Part shown: positions 39,488-51,797 of the stretch, one piece after another
Layout: each line of letters starts with the position of its first letter
Numbering within the stretch: the first letter of the stretch is position 1
Origin: Wuchereria bancrofti
Taxonomy: Eukaryota; Nematoda; Chromadorea; Rhabditida; Onchocercidae
Length of the DNA: 64,000 bases
Direction of reading: 5' to 3'
Assembly: GCA_005281725.1 (NCBI GenBank)
Contig: SSBO01000001.1
Coordinates: forward strand, 9,793,334-9,857,333
Made by a program: the position numbers and the translations under genes
The notes under the pieces: generated by a model
The model's input: only the letters and a program-made list of their open reading frames with translations
What the model was told of the DNA's origin: nothing
Databases searched by the model: none

Positions 39488-42400
39488 ATGATGATGGTTT
39501 CATTTGACTTACAATTAAGCAGTGGTAAGGAATTATATGAAAAACGAATAAAATGTGGTCTAGATGAAAGTGAAGACACTATTCCTTCAATGATATCAAG
39601 ATTTGCTGCAATTTATCACTCTAAAAATTTCCGCTTTCTTCTACTCAACATGGTGTTAAAATTTCGATGAATCTGATCAGTTCACTTCAAATGATTTGAT
39701 ATATCTACAAGCCAAGTGTAGCTTATAAACACTGATTAATTGATGATAGATCTGTTGACAGATATGTGTGCTATCACAATATTGCATTAATATCAGGAAA
39801 TAGTTAAGAAAATTGGAATTAAACTTCTTGTTGATTTTTTTCCCTCTCTTCTACTAACATTTGATATAATTCGTTGTCTTCGAAAACTCTTACCTAAGCC
39901 TTAATCTTATAAGTTTGTTAAGTTTATTTAATTATATAGCTTATCACCAATGTGGTTTTGTTTAACTTCATTTTTTTTATCAGCACTAGGAGTTAAATTG
40001 ATTATACATTCATGTTTACTTCTCATGTAGACTTTATTTTTCAACTGAATTTCTTCTGCAAGAAGCATTTATTTGCATTTGAAATTTGTGTTTGATAAGT
40101 GCTCAACTTTTTGCCTTTGCGAAATAGATGGATGGCATCGCTTTTAGAATGCAAAATTTCGTATAATTCATTGTGATAAGCAATATTTTGAAAATGTTAC
40201 AATGAATGGTCTAATTCTACAGGAATCTGTAATGGCTACTTCAACGCGGGGTATTCGAAGGAAAAATCGATGCTTTGAACATTATAATGATGAAATGATA
40301 CGACGAAGCATTTGTATTTCTCAATTCTTAAAGTACTTTTTAGTAGTTTTCAATAAAAGGTATTGATTTTGCTCTGATTAGTTTTGCTGAACATTTGGAA
40401 TGTGTTAAAAATGAAAAATGTTATTGGAGAAATTTTTAAAATTGATCGGAAAATAACCTTCTGAAATACTCGCATTTTTTTTCATGATTATTTAGGATTT
40501 AAGTACAATTTAACACGATAGTTTGAAACAAATCACGAAAAAAAGTTCTTGATGGCTATGATTAGCATAATATTATATGAATTTTGAAAATTTTAAATTT
40601 TGAAAATAAAAATTTGGAAAAATGATAATTAGACATGTTTTGTTTGTCAGAATGTTCAAATTAAAATCCTCTTAAAATTTCAGGGACTCACAAACGATAT
40701 CGCTGAAGAGCAATTACATCACATCAATTATCAATGATATAATTTCGTCAAGTAATGAAGCCGAGAATATGCCTCAATCACAAGTGATTTTGAATATCAA
40801 AATAATAAATATGAATTTATGAATACATTAAGTCAAAAAAAAAGAAGAGATAAAAGTGGGCTAAACATTTTTGGAGGTTCATAAATTTAACGGTGCCACA
40901 GAATCTGTAAGAATGACTCGAGTTCAAAGGTCGCAACATTTGCTATATCATTAATAATCCATATTGTGGAGTCTTTTTTTATACCTAGACTGAAACTTGA
41001 ACCGGAAATTATCGACTCATTGAGAAGTCTTTCCCTTAATTTTGTTATCATTTTCCTTATTTCAGCTGCTTTTCTTTTCCGGTCATAATTTTGCAGAATT
41101 ATTTCTTTCTTAATTAAGTTGGTATAAGTTAAAAAAGTATAGATTTATGATCAGATCAATGTTTCTACTACTCATTTATCTTATCTTTGTAAAATATTAA
41201 TTCTAGTTGGGATTCATAACGGATAGTAACAATGCTGATATATTTTTACGTTTAAATATTGGCGGTACACATTTCCTGATACGTAATGAAACCGTTCTAC
41301 GACGAAAAACTGGTATGAATTTTCACTTATAACTTTCTTTTAACACTCTCTCATTCTCATTTTCTCTTTGATATAATCAATTTACAAAAGTTTTACGTAT
41401 CAGAAGTACTGTGATAGAATTCAACGAAATATTTAAATTTTCAATTTAATTTCTTATCAATGTCTTCTAATCCTCTCTGTGTTGCTTTTTCGAAATCAGC
41501 CTGAAATCTCATAACTTATTCATTATTTTCTTGCTACTACCTACTTTCATTTTTTCAAATATTGCATATTGCAGTTTGCATATTTAAGCAATGAATTAAT
41601 TCATTGCCTTTAAGAATTAGAGCAATTTAAATTAAATTTTTACAGCGAAGCTATTTTCACTTGGCTTTCGTTTTTACAGTAAGAACTATTTTCATTTAAT
41701 TCTAACATTACAGTCTAAATGATAAATTCTTTAGCAGAATTCCTCCAACTTCCTTCGATTAATAATTCGACAATAGAAATAGAAGCAGAAAATTTTGAAA
41801 TCTCGAGAGCTTGCATGTTTAAAACATTAAATCTATTTGAGAGTTTGTTGAACACTGTTAATTTTAAAGATAAAGAAGGGAAAACTGAAGATTGGAAAGA
41901 ATGTTTAGATCCTTAATTTTGAAAAGTTGAACTTATTTTCTAATTTTCAGACTTCTCCCTATAAGCTAACAGCATAATCTTGTTAATTCGAAATAGATAG
42001 GAAACTTTCTAAATTCAAATTTGAAATTTAGAACATACTTCTAAAATTAGCATTTTAAAGAGAAACATTCGTCTAATTTGCTACTTATGAAAACAGATAT
42101 AATATGCATAATAATAGTAAACAAATAATTTATGACTTAGCATTTTTATCTTAACTTTTTGTAAAAAGTAACAAATTTTGTTTAAATGATAAATTTTTAG
42201 GTCTTTTATCATTGATTGTTCGATGGCCACATGAAAAACGCATACCTTTGGCAGATGCATACCTTGAAAATACAAACGAATATTATTTCGAACGTTCCGC
42301 CTTACTATTCAACGTTATTTATCAATTTTATCTTACAGGTAAAACTAACGTTTCATTTAATTTTCATCTTTTCCTCGATTTAAAATTAATCTGTTATATA

Positions 42401-45400
42401 TTTCTTACCATTTACCCTTTTCTGTTTGCAATTCATACACATCAAGCTGTTGTTTAGAGAGAGATAAAGTGACTGATCTATTTTTTATCACTGATAATCA
42501 ATTTAACTGATTGAAATTTATTCGTCAAATTTTATCACATCAACCAATATTAGACAATTTAAATGTGCTTAGTCTATACAATTCATTCCAAATATTTGTT
42601 GATTCATTAGTTAGCATTCGAATAATTTATAACCACTGAAACTTTTACTGATACTTGTAGAATTTCCAAATAAATTATGTAAATATAAATTTTAGAAAAA
42701 AATTTAAACAAAATTACCATAAATTATAGGTTTGATACATTTGCCAGAAAATTTATGCTTGAAAGATTTGCTAAATGAATTGGATTATTGGTGTATCGCA
42801 CCGGATAAGTATTTGGCCGAATGTTGCTGCTTTAATAGAATTGACAATCAATTAGATTCATTCAAGAGCAGCACTGAAACAGATCAAGCGGACTATTTCA
42901 GACATCTCCGCTTTGGTGAATATCGATTACAAATTTGGAATCTCATGGAAGTGCCATCAAGGTTTGAATAATTTATAAATTATTATGCTAAAAGCAATCT
43001 GTAATCTAAGGAAACTTCCTGTATCATACCGTATCCTATCTGTTTACAATATTTACTCTATATAATATAATTATCGGTTAAGTATTTCTGAGTCATTTTC
43101 AGTAAGATTAATCCTGCTTGGAGTTGCCTTTTTAGTCTTGAAATGATTACCTGGGATAGCTTACTACTGTAATCTGGATGATACTGTAACACAGTAAGCT
43201 GATATTGTGAAATATAGTGTAATGAGAAAAAGAAAAAGAAATGAGTGGAAAAAAAAGCATTTCGGGTGCTATTGAATAGTTCAATTTTAAATTCTCTCGA
43301 ACTTTGAATCAAATTTTAAATTTTATCCAGTAAACTAAAAGAGAGGAGAGAGAAATGAAAATATTGCAATGAAGCAAATTTGGCATTTTTTCATTTTTTC
43401 CCTCGTAAAAATTTGTATTTTTTCTTGTATTCTTCAAATCATATGAATCAGATCAATTGATAATTCAATCAGATGATAACATCTGATTGAATTATCAAGA
43501 TTATGTGATATTACAGGTATTATCAATTTATCAAAGCAAATATAAATGTCCCAGTTACAGTTATCTATTTATAGATTGCTTTTATGCTTAGTGCAAATGC
43601 AATACAAGAAATAACATAGAGTTAATTTGACTTTTTTTTCTTTTAAGCTCATGTGCTGCTCAAATTTTTACAACTCTTTCTGTACTATTTGTTTTTATAT
43701 CAATACTTGGCCTAGTACTTGGCTCATTACCTGAATTCCAACTCAAGACAAATTTTACTACTACTATTGGTAAGTCATTTCTCTTTTATTTTTTAAGAAT
43801 TTTAGGCAGCGACACATTAAAATTTGGTCGTTGTTGTGATTTTTAATGACTTAATTTTAATGACATTGTTGTGATTTTTCTAACGATTTAATTGAATGAT
43901 TAAAATAATTTAATGTTTTTGAAAGTTTTTATCAGTTAATAACTAGATAGATAAATTTAGTAATTATTTAGTTCTAAATTAATCATCAAATATTCGTTTA
44001 TCTCCACAGCTAAAAACAATTCGTTTGTGTAGATTTTACGAGTACATTACGTTTTTGACGTATAAAATTTAAAGGATTTAATTTTAAATTAATCTTTAAG
44101 TTCCTCAATAAATGAATTATTTGCCATCTTCCATAGTTTTTCTTTTTTTTTTAAATTTTTGAAGCTCTTGAAATTTGTGTATTAATAAATAACTGATCAA
44201 GAAAAATAGAAGCAAAAAATGCTATTGCAATTAGTTGAGTGAACTTATCCCACAATATTACTCAGCATTGAGTCTATTTACTGATACTTAACTCAATTTA
44301 CTATTACTTAAATTTATTTGAGTTACGTTACGATCGTTACTATGCATGCAACTGCTACCTATAAGTATATGCATGCAGCTAACTTGCAAAACTATTTCTC
44401 TATTTGTAGAATTCTTCTTTCTTTTTTTTATTTCTTTTTTTTTTGTGATATGAATAAAAATAATTTTGTAGATTCGAAAAGCTTTCAAATGGTTGAAATG
44501 GAACCATTGCCAGTATTTGAACGATTAGAATTCATTTGCATTATTTGGTTTATCTTCGAATATGCATTAAAAATGTTAATTAGTTATGATCGTATGAGTA
44601 CATTTCTTCGATTAATGAATATCATTGATTTATTAGCTATACTTCCATTTATTATTGAAATTGCTCTCAATTTAGTTGGATTTAATACCAAAAATATGCG
44701 AGACCTCAAGGTATCATTTCATTCTATGTAAATTATCTTCCATCCTTATTTCATATTTATTTTCAGGTTATTTTTTAATATTAGTAATGAATGAGATTAG
44801 GTGTAATACATAGGAAGAAAGAAAAAAGGTATGAAGAAAAAAAGGAATAAATGTATGTCGCCTATTTCTTGTTTAAGTTTAATTTTGACGTTTTGAAGTT
44901 GAAGTAAGGTTGACATATCTTCTATAAGTACACGTTTTCAGTATTATCTGAAATCATCTACAGTACATCTCTCTCTCTCCTTCTCTTTGGTTTTTTTTTT
45001 TAGCAAGATTTCATATTTAAATTTAATGGAAGTAATGATTTACAGTTTGCCTTCTTAGTAATTCGTGTTTTACGTGTTTTGCGTGTTATTCGTATATTAA
45101 AACTTGGCCGATATAGTATTGGTTTGCAAATGTTCGGACGTACGCTAAGAGTAAGAGGCTTTTCGCTTAAAACGTTTCATTATTATATTTTCTATTTTTT
45201 TTTTTTTTTTGAAAAATCTAAAATTGTATTTTACATTGTGTAAAACTGTAAATTATTTAATTTATTTTTGTTAAAGGTTTTTTTTAAATTTCAAAAATTG
45301 AAAATATTTATGCATCGATGATATTTAGGCTAGTTTTCGGCAGCTCAGTATGATGGCAATGGTTGTTTTGACTGGTGTTATATTTTTTAGTACATTAGTG

Positions 45401-48015
45401 TATTTCATTGAAAAGGATGTTGAAGGAAGTCAATTTTATTCTATACCGGCTGCTTGTTGGTGGTAAGCTTTTCCGGATCAGGTCCGGATCAGGTACAAGC
45501 AATATCATATATCACATTTAATAATTATGAATAATTTAGAAAAAGACAAAAAACGATAATTCTTTTATGTTTTACTTTTTGCCTCGCTATTCTTTTCTTT
45601 TTTTTTTTTGATTTACTTAACAATTTCTTACTAAATTATGATTTTAACTGAATAAAATCATTCGTTAATATATTTATAATTTGAGTGAGCAATTAATTAT
45701 TTAATTTTCTTATTCATTTTTTTCTTTTAAAAAATATAACAGAACTATTTATCATTTTACGATTGACTTTTTAAAAATGTTTAAATAAGCCAATTAATGA
45801 ACAATATAATCTCTCATTGAATCAATAATTATTGTCGCGTTGTTTTCTTGTTAAAAAAAAATACCAATCAAACAATGTTATTAGATTTCCTTTCTTTGAC
45901 ACAATAATTAATTAATTAATCAATTAATTAACTAATTAATTTTTTCCGGTGTATCGTCACTATGACAACAGTTGGTGAGTTTCGCTTCCTAATTATTTGT
46001 TTGTTATGAATGAATGATACTAATAATGCACTTTTGCATGCATGCGAGTTTGCACCCTATGTTTTTTTGTTTTTTGTGATTTTATAAAATAGTTGTGAAA
46101 AAAGAAAAAGTAAAAGTAAAAGCAATGAAATGAAACTTAAAAAACTTAGCTTACACATTTTTGCATATTTCAAGATTGAAATGAAAGTATAACTTTTCAA
46201 TTTTTTTTCTTTTTTTTTTTTTTTTTTGTACAAACCATAGTACATAGAGTCAATATGATAATTAAATGTTATTTCGTAAGAAGAAATATTATATTGAATA
46301 TTAACAATATAAAACTCAAAATTAATATAAAAATTAGGAAAATGGAAAATATTTATGACAAATTTGTGCAATTTTATTTTTACAATTTACAGAAATGTCG
46401 AAATAAAAGTATAAGATATTTGCATATATATATTTAAAAAAATTTCTGAAAACTATTTTTATTAATTATTATTCACATTTTTTTTTTCTTGCTTCCATTT
46501 AGAATTATTCAATTTTTAACATAAATTTTCATTTCAGGATACGGAGATCTTACACCAACAACAGTCCGTAAGATATTAATTATATTAATTACTACAAATT
46601 TTAATCATTATTATCATCTACTATCTAAGATCAAATTCAATTTAACCTCAAATTTAAACCTTATCAATGATTTTATCAATATTATCGTTCCATTTGCTAC
46701 ATTTCATTCTATAAACATTTCAATCCGTTTTAATCTATGAGTTTCATAGCATTTAAATGTTCCTTTTCTTTTTTTTTTAAAAAAAAAAACCTATTGCAAA
46801 GCAAAGATCAAATGATTTGAAAAAGAAAAAATCATTAAAAGATTTGGTGTAAGTTAGCTATTTATCTTTTTTCCTCTGTCATGATTTATTTTTCTCATCA
46901 TTTATTATACTTGTAAAATAATCATTTTTCTTGGGAATTTTTTTTCTCAAAAAATCCTCTGTTTCTTTTTTATTTTATTTGGATTGAATAGTTTTAAATT
47001 TTTTTTTTCGAAAAATTTCAAGTTTGTAAGAAAAAAAAATTTAGCTATATTAACTATAGTGAAAAAAAAATTTTCTAGTTGGAAAATTGGTAGCAACCGG
47101 TGCAATTGCGTGCGGTGTTTTAGTGCTTGCCTTACCGATAACTATTATTGTAAGTTAATTCACTTATTTTTGTCATTTGTATATATTTTTTAATTCTGTT
47201 TTTTTTTTCTATTTTTTTTTTCAAAATATTTTCTGAAAAAAAATTGTAGTAGAAATAGCGAATAAAAAGTATAAAAATGAATGAAAAAATTTTGATATAA
47301 CAAATGCAATGTTTTGATCTGTAATCAATAGCGAAGTAAATTCTAATGATAAAAATAATGATAAAATCTAATGATAATGATAAAATTCTAATGAAAAAAA
47401 AAATTTTAATGATAAAATGAATTACCTCTCTATTAATCTAAAAATGTTCCGATTGTTTGCATATATGCCAGCAATGTAATTATTGCTTAAATTTTTTGAT
47501 ATGAAATAAGATTTTAAAAATTTTAATTGCTTATTTAGTTTTGCATTCATTGAGAACACAAATTTCTGTTTAGGTTACTCAATTTCAGGTTGATAATTTT
47601 ATGAAAGTAACTGAAGAAGATGAAAAACTTTCACATCGATTGAGACGAACTGGACCAAAAGATAGCATTACCATGTAACTTTTTTTTTCAAATTTTTTTA
47701 AAATTTAATTTTAAATTAAATTATATTAGAAGCAATATATTTTAGCATCATAAAAGTTAATTATAGAATCATGCACTTACGATACTCGTAAGAATAATTT
47801 TAAATAATTTCAGTGAAGTACCATTGGAAGCATTCGTACAAGAGCAACAAATGAGATTGGTACGAATGGAAAATAACAGATACCTGGAAAGTAATAAACA
47901 ACAAACATCTACTTACAAAAATAATAATAATAATGATAATGATAGTAATAATGATAATAATGTTAAAGATGAGAGTAACGATAATGATAACATTAATGAT
48001 GGAATAAATCAGTAA
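39488..48015 (+). CDS. Voltage-gated K+ channel alpha subunit, Kv2/Shab-like
   Basis: Forms a tetrameric plasma-membrane K+ channel. Exons: 39488-39652 (tentative), 40223-40359 (alternative start ATG 40232), 40684-40783, 41207-41312, 42201-42338, 42730-42961, 43648-43769, 44472-44710, 45004-45150, 45329-45462, 45949-45974, 46538-46567, 47079-47149, 47589-47674 and 47814-48015. The protein is about 586 residues from 40232, or about 644 with the first exon. Domains in order: T1/BTB (FLRLNIGGTHF...ELDYWC) with a non-Shaker HX5C...CC zinc motif, S1, S2 with Glu, S3 with IIDLLAILPF, and S4 with R-x-x spacing and six charges (IRVLRVLRVIRILKLGR). S5 and the pore WWCIVTMTTVGYGDLTP follow, then S6 and an Asn/Asp-rich tail. 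S6 reads ALPITIIVDNF, so the usual PxP bend motif is PIT. The T1-S1 linker and LPEFQ resemble Kv2/Shab and nematode KVS/EXP-2 channels; the orthologue is not assigned. The acceptor of exon 45949 is CG, not AG. Confidence 0.9.
43457..43498. repeat. Perfect 19-bp inverted repeat, 4-nt loop
   Basis: TTGATAATTCAATCAGATG (43457-43475), loop ATAA, then its exact reverse complement (43480-43498). It lies in the Kv channel intron 42962-43647. It can form a stable hairpin in RNA or a cruciform in DNA. Confidence 0.95.
45947..45948 (+). other. Non-canonical CG 3' splice site in Kv pore exon
   Basis: The frame and pore-helix homology require the exon to start at G45949, after TTTTTTCCG. The intron would end CG. 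No AG lies between here and 45883, and extending the exon left runs into in-frame TAA codons. Confidence 0.75.
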
Positions 48016-48360
48016 TGCAAAATGTTTGCCATCACTTCATCCATGAAATATTATTCATTTTAAAATATTTGAACAAATAATTTAGAATAAGTTAAGAATT
48101 GCTCTATCGTAGGATTAAAAGTTTCCAAAATCATTTTGATCATTCACTTTTGCAAATTGTGTACTTTCTTCGATAATGCGCAAAATGTTAAAGTTAGACG
48201 AAAAGAAATGAACATGAGATAGCAAGTATTCAAAGAAGATTTCAGAAAGAGAAGAAAAAAAAAATGATTCTTTGTTTCAAAAGAGAAAAAAAAGAAATTT
48301 AAAAGAGAAGGGGAAAAAAAGAAAATAACAAGACAAAGTAAACTTTAATGTAGCAATAAC

Positions 48361-48396
48361 ATTATTATTATTATTATATTATTATTATTATTATTA
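48361..48396. repeat. (ATT)n microsatellite
   Basis: An imperfect ATT/TTA trinucleotide tract in the presumed 3' UTR of the Kv gene, just before AATAAA. Confidence 0.85.
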
Positions 48397-48397
48397 C

Positions 48398-48403
48398 AAT
48401 AAA
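48398..48403 (+). terminator. Poly(A) signal candidate for the Kv gene
   Basis: AATAAA about 383 nt after the Kv stop codon, following the ATT tract. Confidence 0.4.
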
Positions 48404-51400
48404 ACATTAACCAAATAATATCAGTAGATATTAAATGATCAGTAATCAAGAAAAAACTAATCATATCAATGATAATTTAAATTGGATTCTCTAAGAGATA
48501 TCTTTTGAGAAAAGTTTTAAGTTAATTTGTTAAACAGATTAGAATGTGATAATATGCATTTGTTTATAGCAAAATGCAATAATTGGGATGAAATAATATT
48601 AGTAATAATATTATCCATTAATTAAAGTACAAAAAAGTAATTTATTTCCACACAACTTGGTGGATAATAATAATATATGAGTTACACTTGATGAAATAGG
48701 TATGTTTGAATTTCACATATACATATGAAATAATATAATTTAAAAATGAAATATGTAATCATCAGTGTCTAGAAAAAATTGAAAAGATTTTCACTCATTT
48801 CATCGTTCTTTTTTTTTTTTGTTTTATTTTAATAAATGTAAGCAATCAATGATAATGATTTAAATGGCAAAATGACAACTTGTTAGTATTCAATATGCAA
48901 ATTGTTAAACTTTTTAGAAATTAAATAAGTAAATAAATTATACAAATAGTATTAATGTTCTTGCACTAAAAGTAATAGAATGAATGAATGAATGATGCAA
49001 AGAAAAATGTGTAATTTTTAATTTCATGAATATATTTACAATTATAATGATAAGTAAGGAATTTAATCCTTTTTTTTTTGCCATATTTCAAATCCAATTT
49101 AAAGTATTTTTTAAATGCATGCATGCATTATGCATTACGAAACTTTTGCAAGCAATTATGAATGTTTGGAAAAATATAATCTAAAAGCATTAAAATTGAA
49201 CAAATCACTCGTCATTTTCAAAATTATAATAGCTTGAATAGATAACTGAAAAGAATGTTAAAGGTTATGCAAAAACATTTTGTTAATTTATTTTAAATTG
49301 AAAAATTAAACGCTCATCATTATAGCTTCTTTTTTTTTTCTTTTTTTTTAGAAGTTCTTAAAATGATAATTTTTCACTAAATAATTTCATTCATAGTGCA
49401 ACAAAGATCAATCTATTATATTGATATATTGAAAATATAAAACAGATGTTTATTTTATTAAAATCCATTTGGAAATTAAAATTTATTTTACTAGAAATTA
49501 TTTCTATAATGCATTTGCAATTTGAATGAATGATATGCAACTTGTCTTTTAATTTAAATTTTTCATCTTATTTCAATTATTTTTAAAAGTGTATCATTTC
49601 TATTCATTTGTTTGTCTCATTACAATGACATTGTATTATCAATTAATTAACTGTTTCATTTGATGCTTTTCTTTTTTCCTTCCCTTTTTTTTTTCGTCTT
49701 TCAATAAATTATCAATAGCTCAATGCCGTGTAAAAGTTCTACGAGCAATGAAATAATTGATGTGCATTGAGAAATGATCACATACCAATTTAACAGTGAT
49801 AAAGTTATCAATGATAAAACATCATTACATGTTGCTACATATTTTTGATGTGATTTAGAGTCACGCTATACCTATTAGTGATAAAATTATCAATGATTGA
49901 TAAAGTATCATTGCATAATGAAAAAGATAGAAAAATAAAGAGGTACTCTTTCCTCGTTTAATTAAAATATTTGTCTATTTTACAGCACTGATAATAAGAA
50001 ATCTCAAGAAAAAAAAAAAAACAAATAGCGCATAAAATAATGAAAACATTGCACTACTATTTGTCAAATTAGTTTATAAAAAATTTCGAATTTTTTAAAA
50101 TTTCTCAAAAAAAAGATCGAAATGTGACATTGTATTATCAGTTTAAATTTGAAATTCGAAATTATCCATCTTTTACAATATTTAACGCTTTCATATCGCG
50201 CTGCTTACTACGACCGCGTATCTTTTGAACTTCATTTTAGTATGATTGTGAAATGATTGAAATGAAATTAGTGAAATTGCTGTAATGTTGTCAAGAATCA
50301 TAAATAAGATTTGTTATGATTTGTCGATGGAACAATTGGTGCCATTTGCTATAAAACAGTGATATATGTGAGGTATGTCACATCTTTCACTTCAATTTTT
50401 CTTTAGTTTTTTTTTTTCTTATTAAAAAGCTTTTAGCACTGCTTTTTTTTTCTCACAAAATTTTTTCAAAAAAATCACTTAGTAAAATTTACACCATTCT
50501 ATGAACTCTTTTGCATTCATACTTTCATCTTAATCATATGATAAATATCAGTGATTTCTTTTCCTTTTTTTTTTTGCAAGTTTTTCTCAGTTGCAAAAAT
50601 TTGTACTCATTTATCAGGATTTCTTCAGCTCTCCTGTTCACATTTTCTTATTCTATTCATTTCTAATTGCTACTATTTCATTAGCAATATTTCTTTATTA
50701 GAGTTGTAGAATATCTTATGAAAGATTGTTTTATATTTTTGTTAGATATAGTATTTTGTTTAGTACAATAATCTATTTGTAGAACGATTAGAAGTCAGAA
50801 ATTTAAGTGAAATTAAAACCGACATAGTATAATTAATCTTTTGTATGTTCATAAAACTTTCATCAAGCTTTCATTTATTTCATGAAGCTACATTCATAAA
50901 ACTTTCATTTACATTTTATTTCTTTCTTTCTTTGTAGGATAAATTTTGAGTAAACTTAAGTTATACTGGGCAAAAGCTAAGAATAAAACATGCAAGGAAA
51001 CATTCACCTTTAAAAAGATTAGATTATTTGCGATTACAGTTGTTTCAAATTGTTAAGACTTGCTCACTATGTATCTGGTATGAAGGCAAATAGCCGGAAA
51101 ATTCCGCTTTAATTTTGTTTTTATTAGTGCATGAAAAGTTTATGATTATCAGACTTTCTTAGTTGCTAGAATTTTGTTGAATACTGGAAGTATTCAGAAG
51201 TTTAACGCTTATAAAATCATTCAGGTAGTTAGAATATATATATATATATATATCGCGATACATCAAACTTTTTTAATTATTCCTTAACTAAATACGTAGC
51301 GATGATCCGTAAAATCTTTTCAGAAAAAAAATAAGGCAAACTAAAGCTTAGGTTATCAGTTTCTTCTGAATTTAAACTGTTAAGTTATCAGATTTTAAAA

Positions 51401-51788
51401 TTCCATGTTTTTAAGTTTAACTCTGTTATCTTATTAACAGTTGCATTGAGCCTTCTAAAAGATCAATCGTTTTGTCATTTATCAATGATTGCTCTTAGTT
51501 TCTCAAAATTTACCAGATGTTTTACTTTTGTTTGGTCTATTTGAGTTCACCAATCATGACATATAGAACATAACTTTGCTTGAGTATTTCGTCTTTATGA
51601 CTGATTTAACGTAATTTTGCATGACTAATTGTGCTTTCAATTGATTTAGTTAGGTATTCAGTCACGTACCATAATAATTTTTAATGACTATTAAAAAGTA
51701 TTCTTTTTTTTACTAAATCTTGAATGACATTTGTCGTTTGATATTCTGTAATTTTTGTGTGATTCTTTAATTTTTTATCCTTTGATTC

Positions 51789-51790
51789 TA
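51789..51790 (+). other. Candidate trans-splice acceptor of ALG11
   Basis: TGATTCTAG ends here, 7 nt before the ALG11 ATG. The very short leader fits spliced-leader addition. Confidence 0.5.
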
Positions 51791-51797
51791 GGTGGTT

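Larger units (their letters stand above)
48016..51797. other. Intergenic stretch between Kv channel and ALG11
   Basis: About 3.8 kb with no supported gene. It contains an ATT trinucleotide tract, a diverged pair AGTGATAAARTTATCAATGA (49795 and 49877), a palindromic GCATGCATGC patch near 49118-49127 and a TA run near 51234-51252. It should include the Kv 3' UTR and the ALG11 promoter. Confidence 0.55.
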
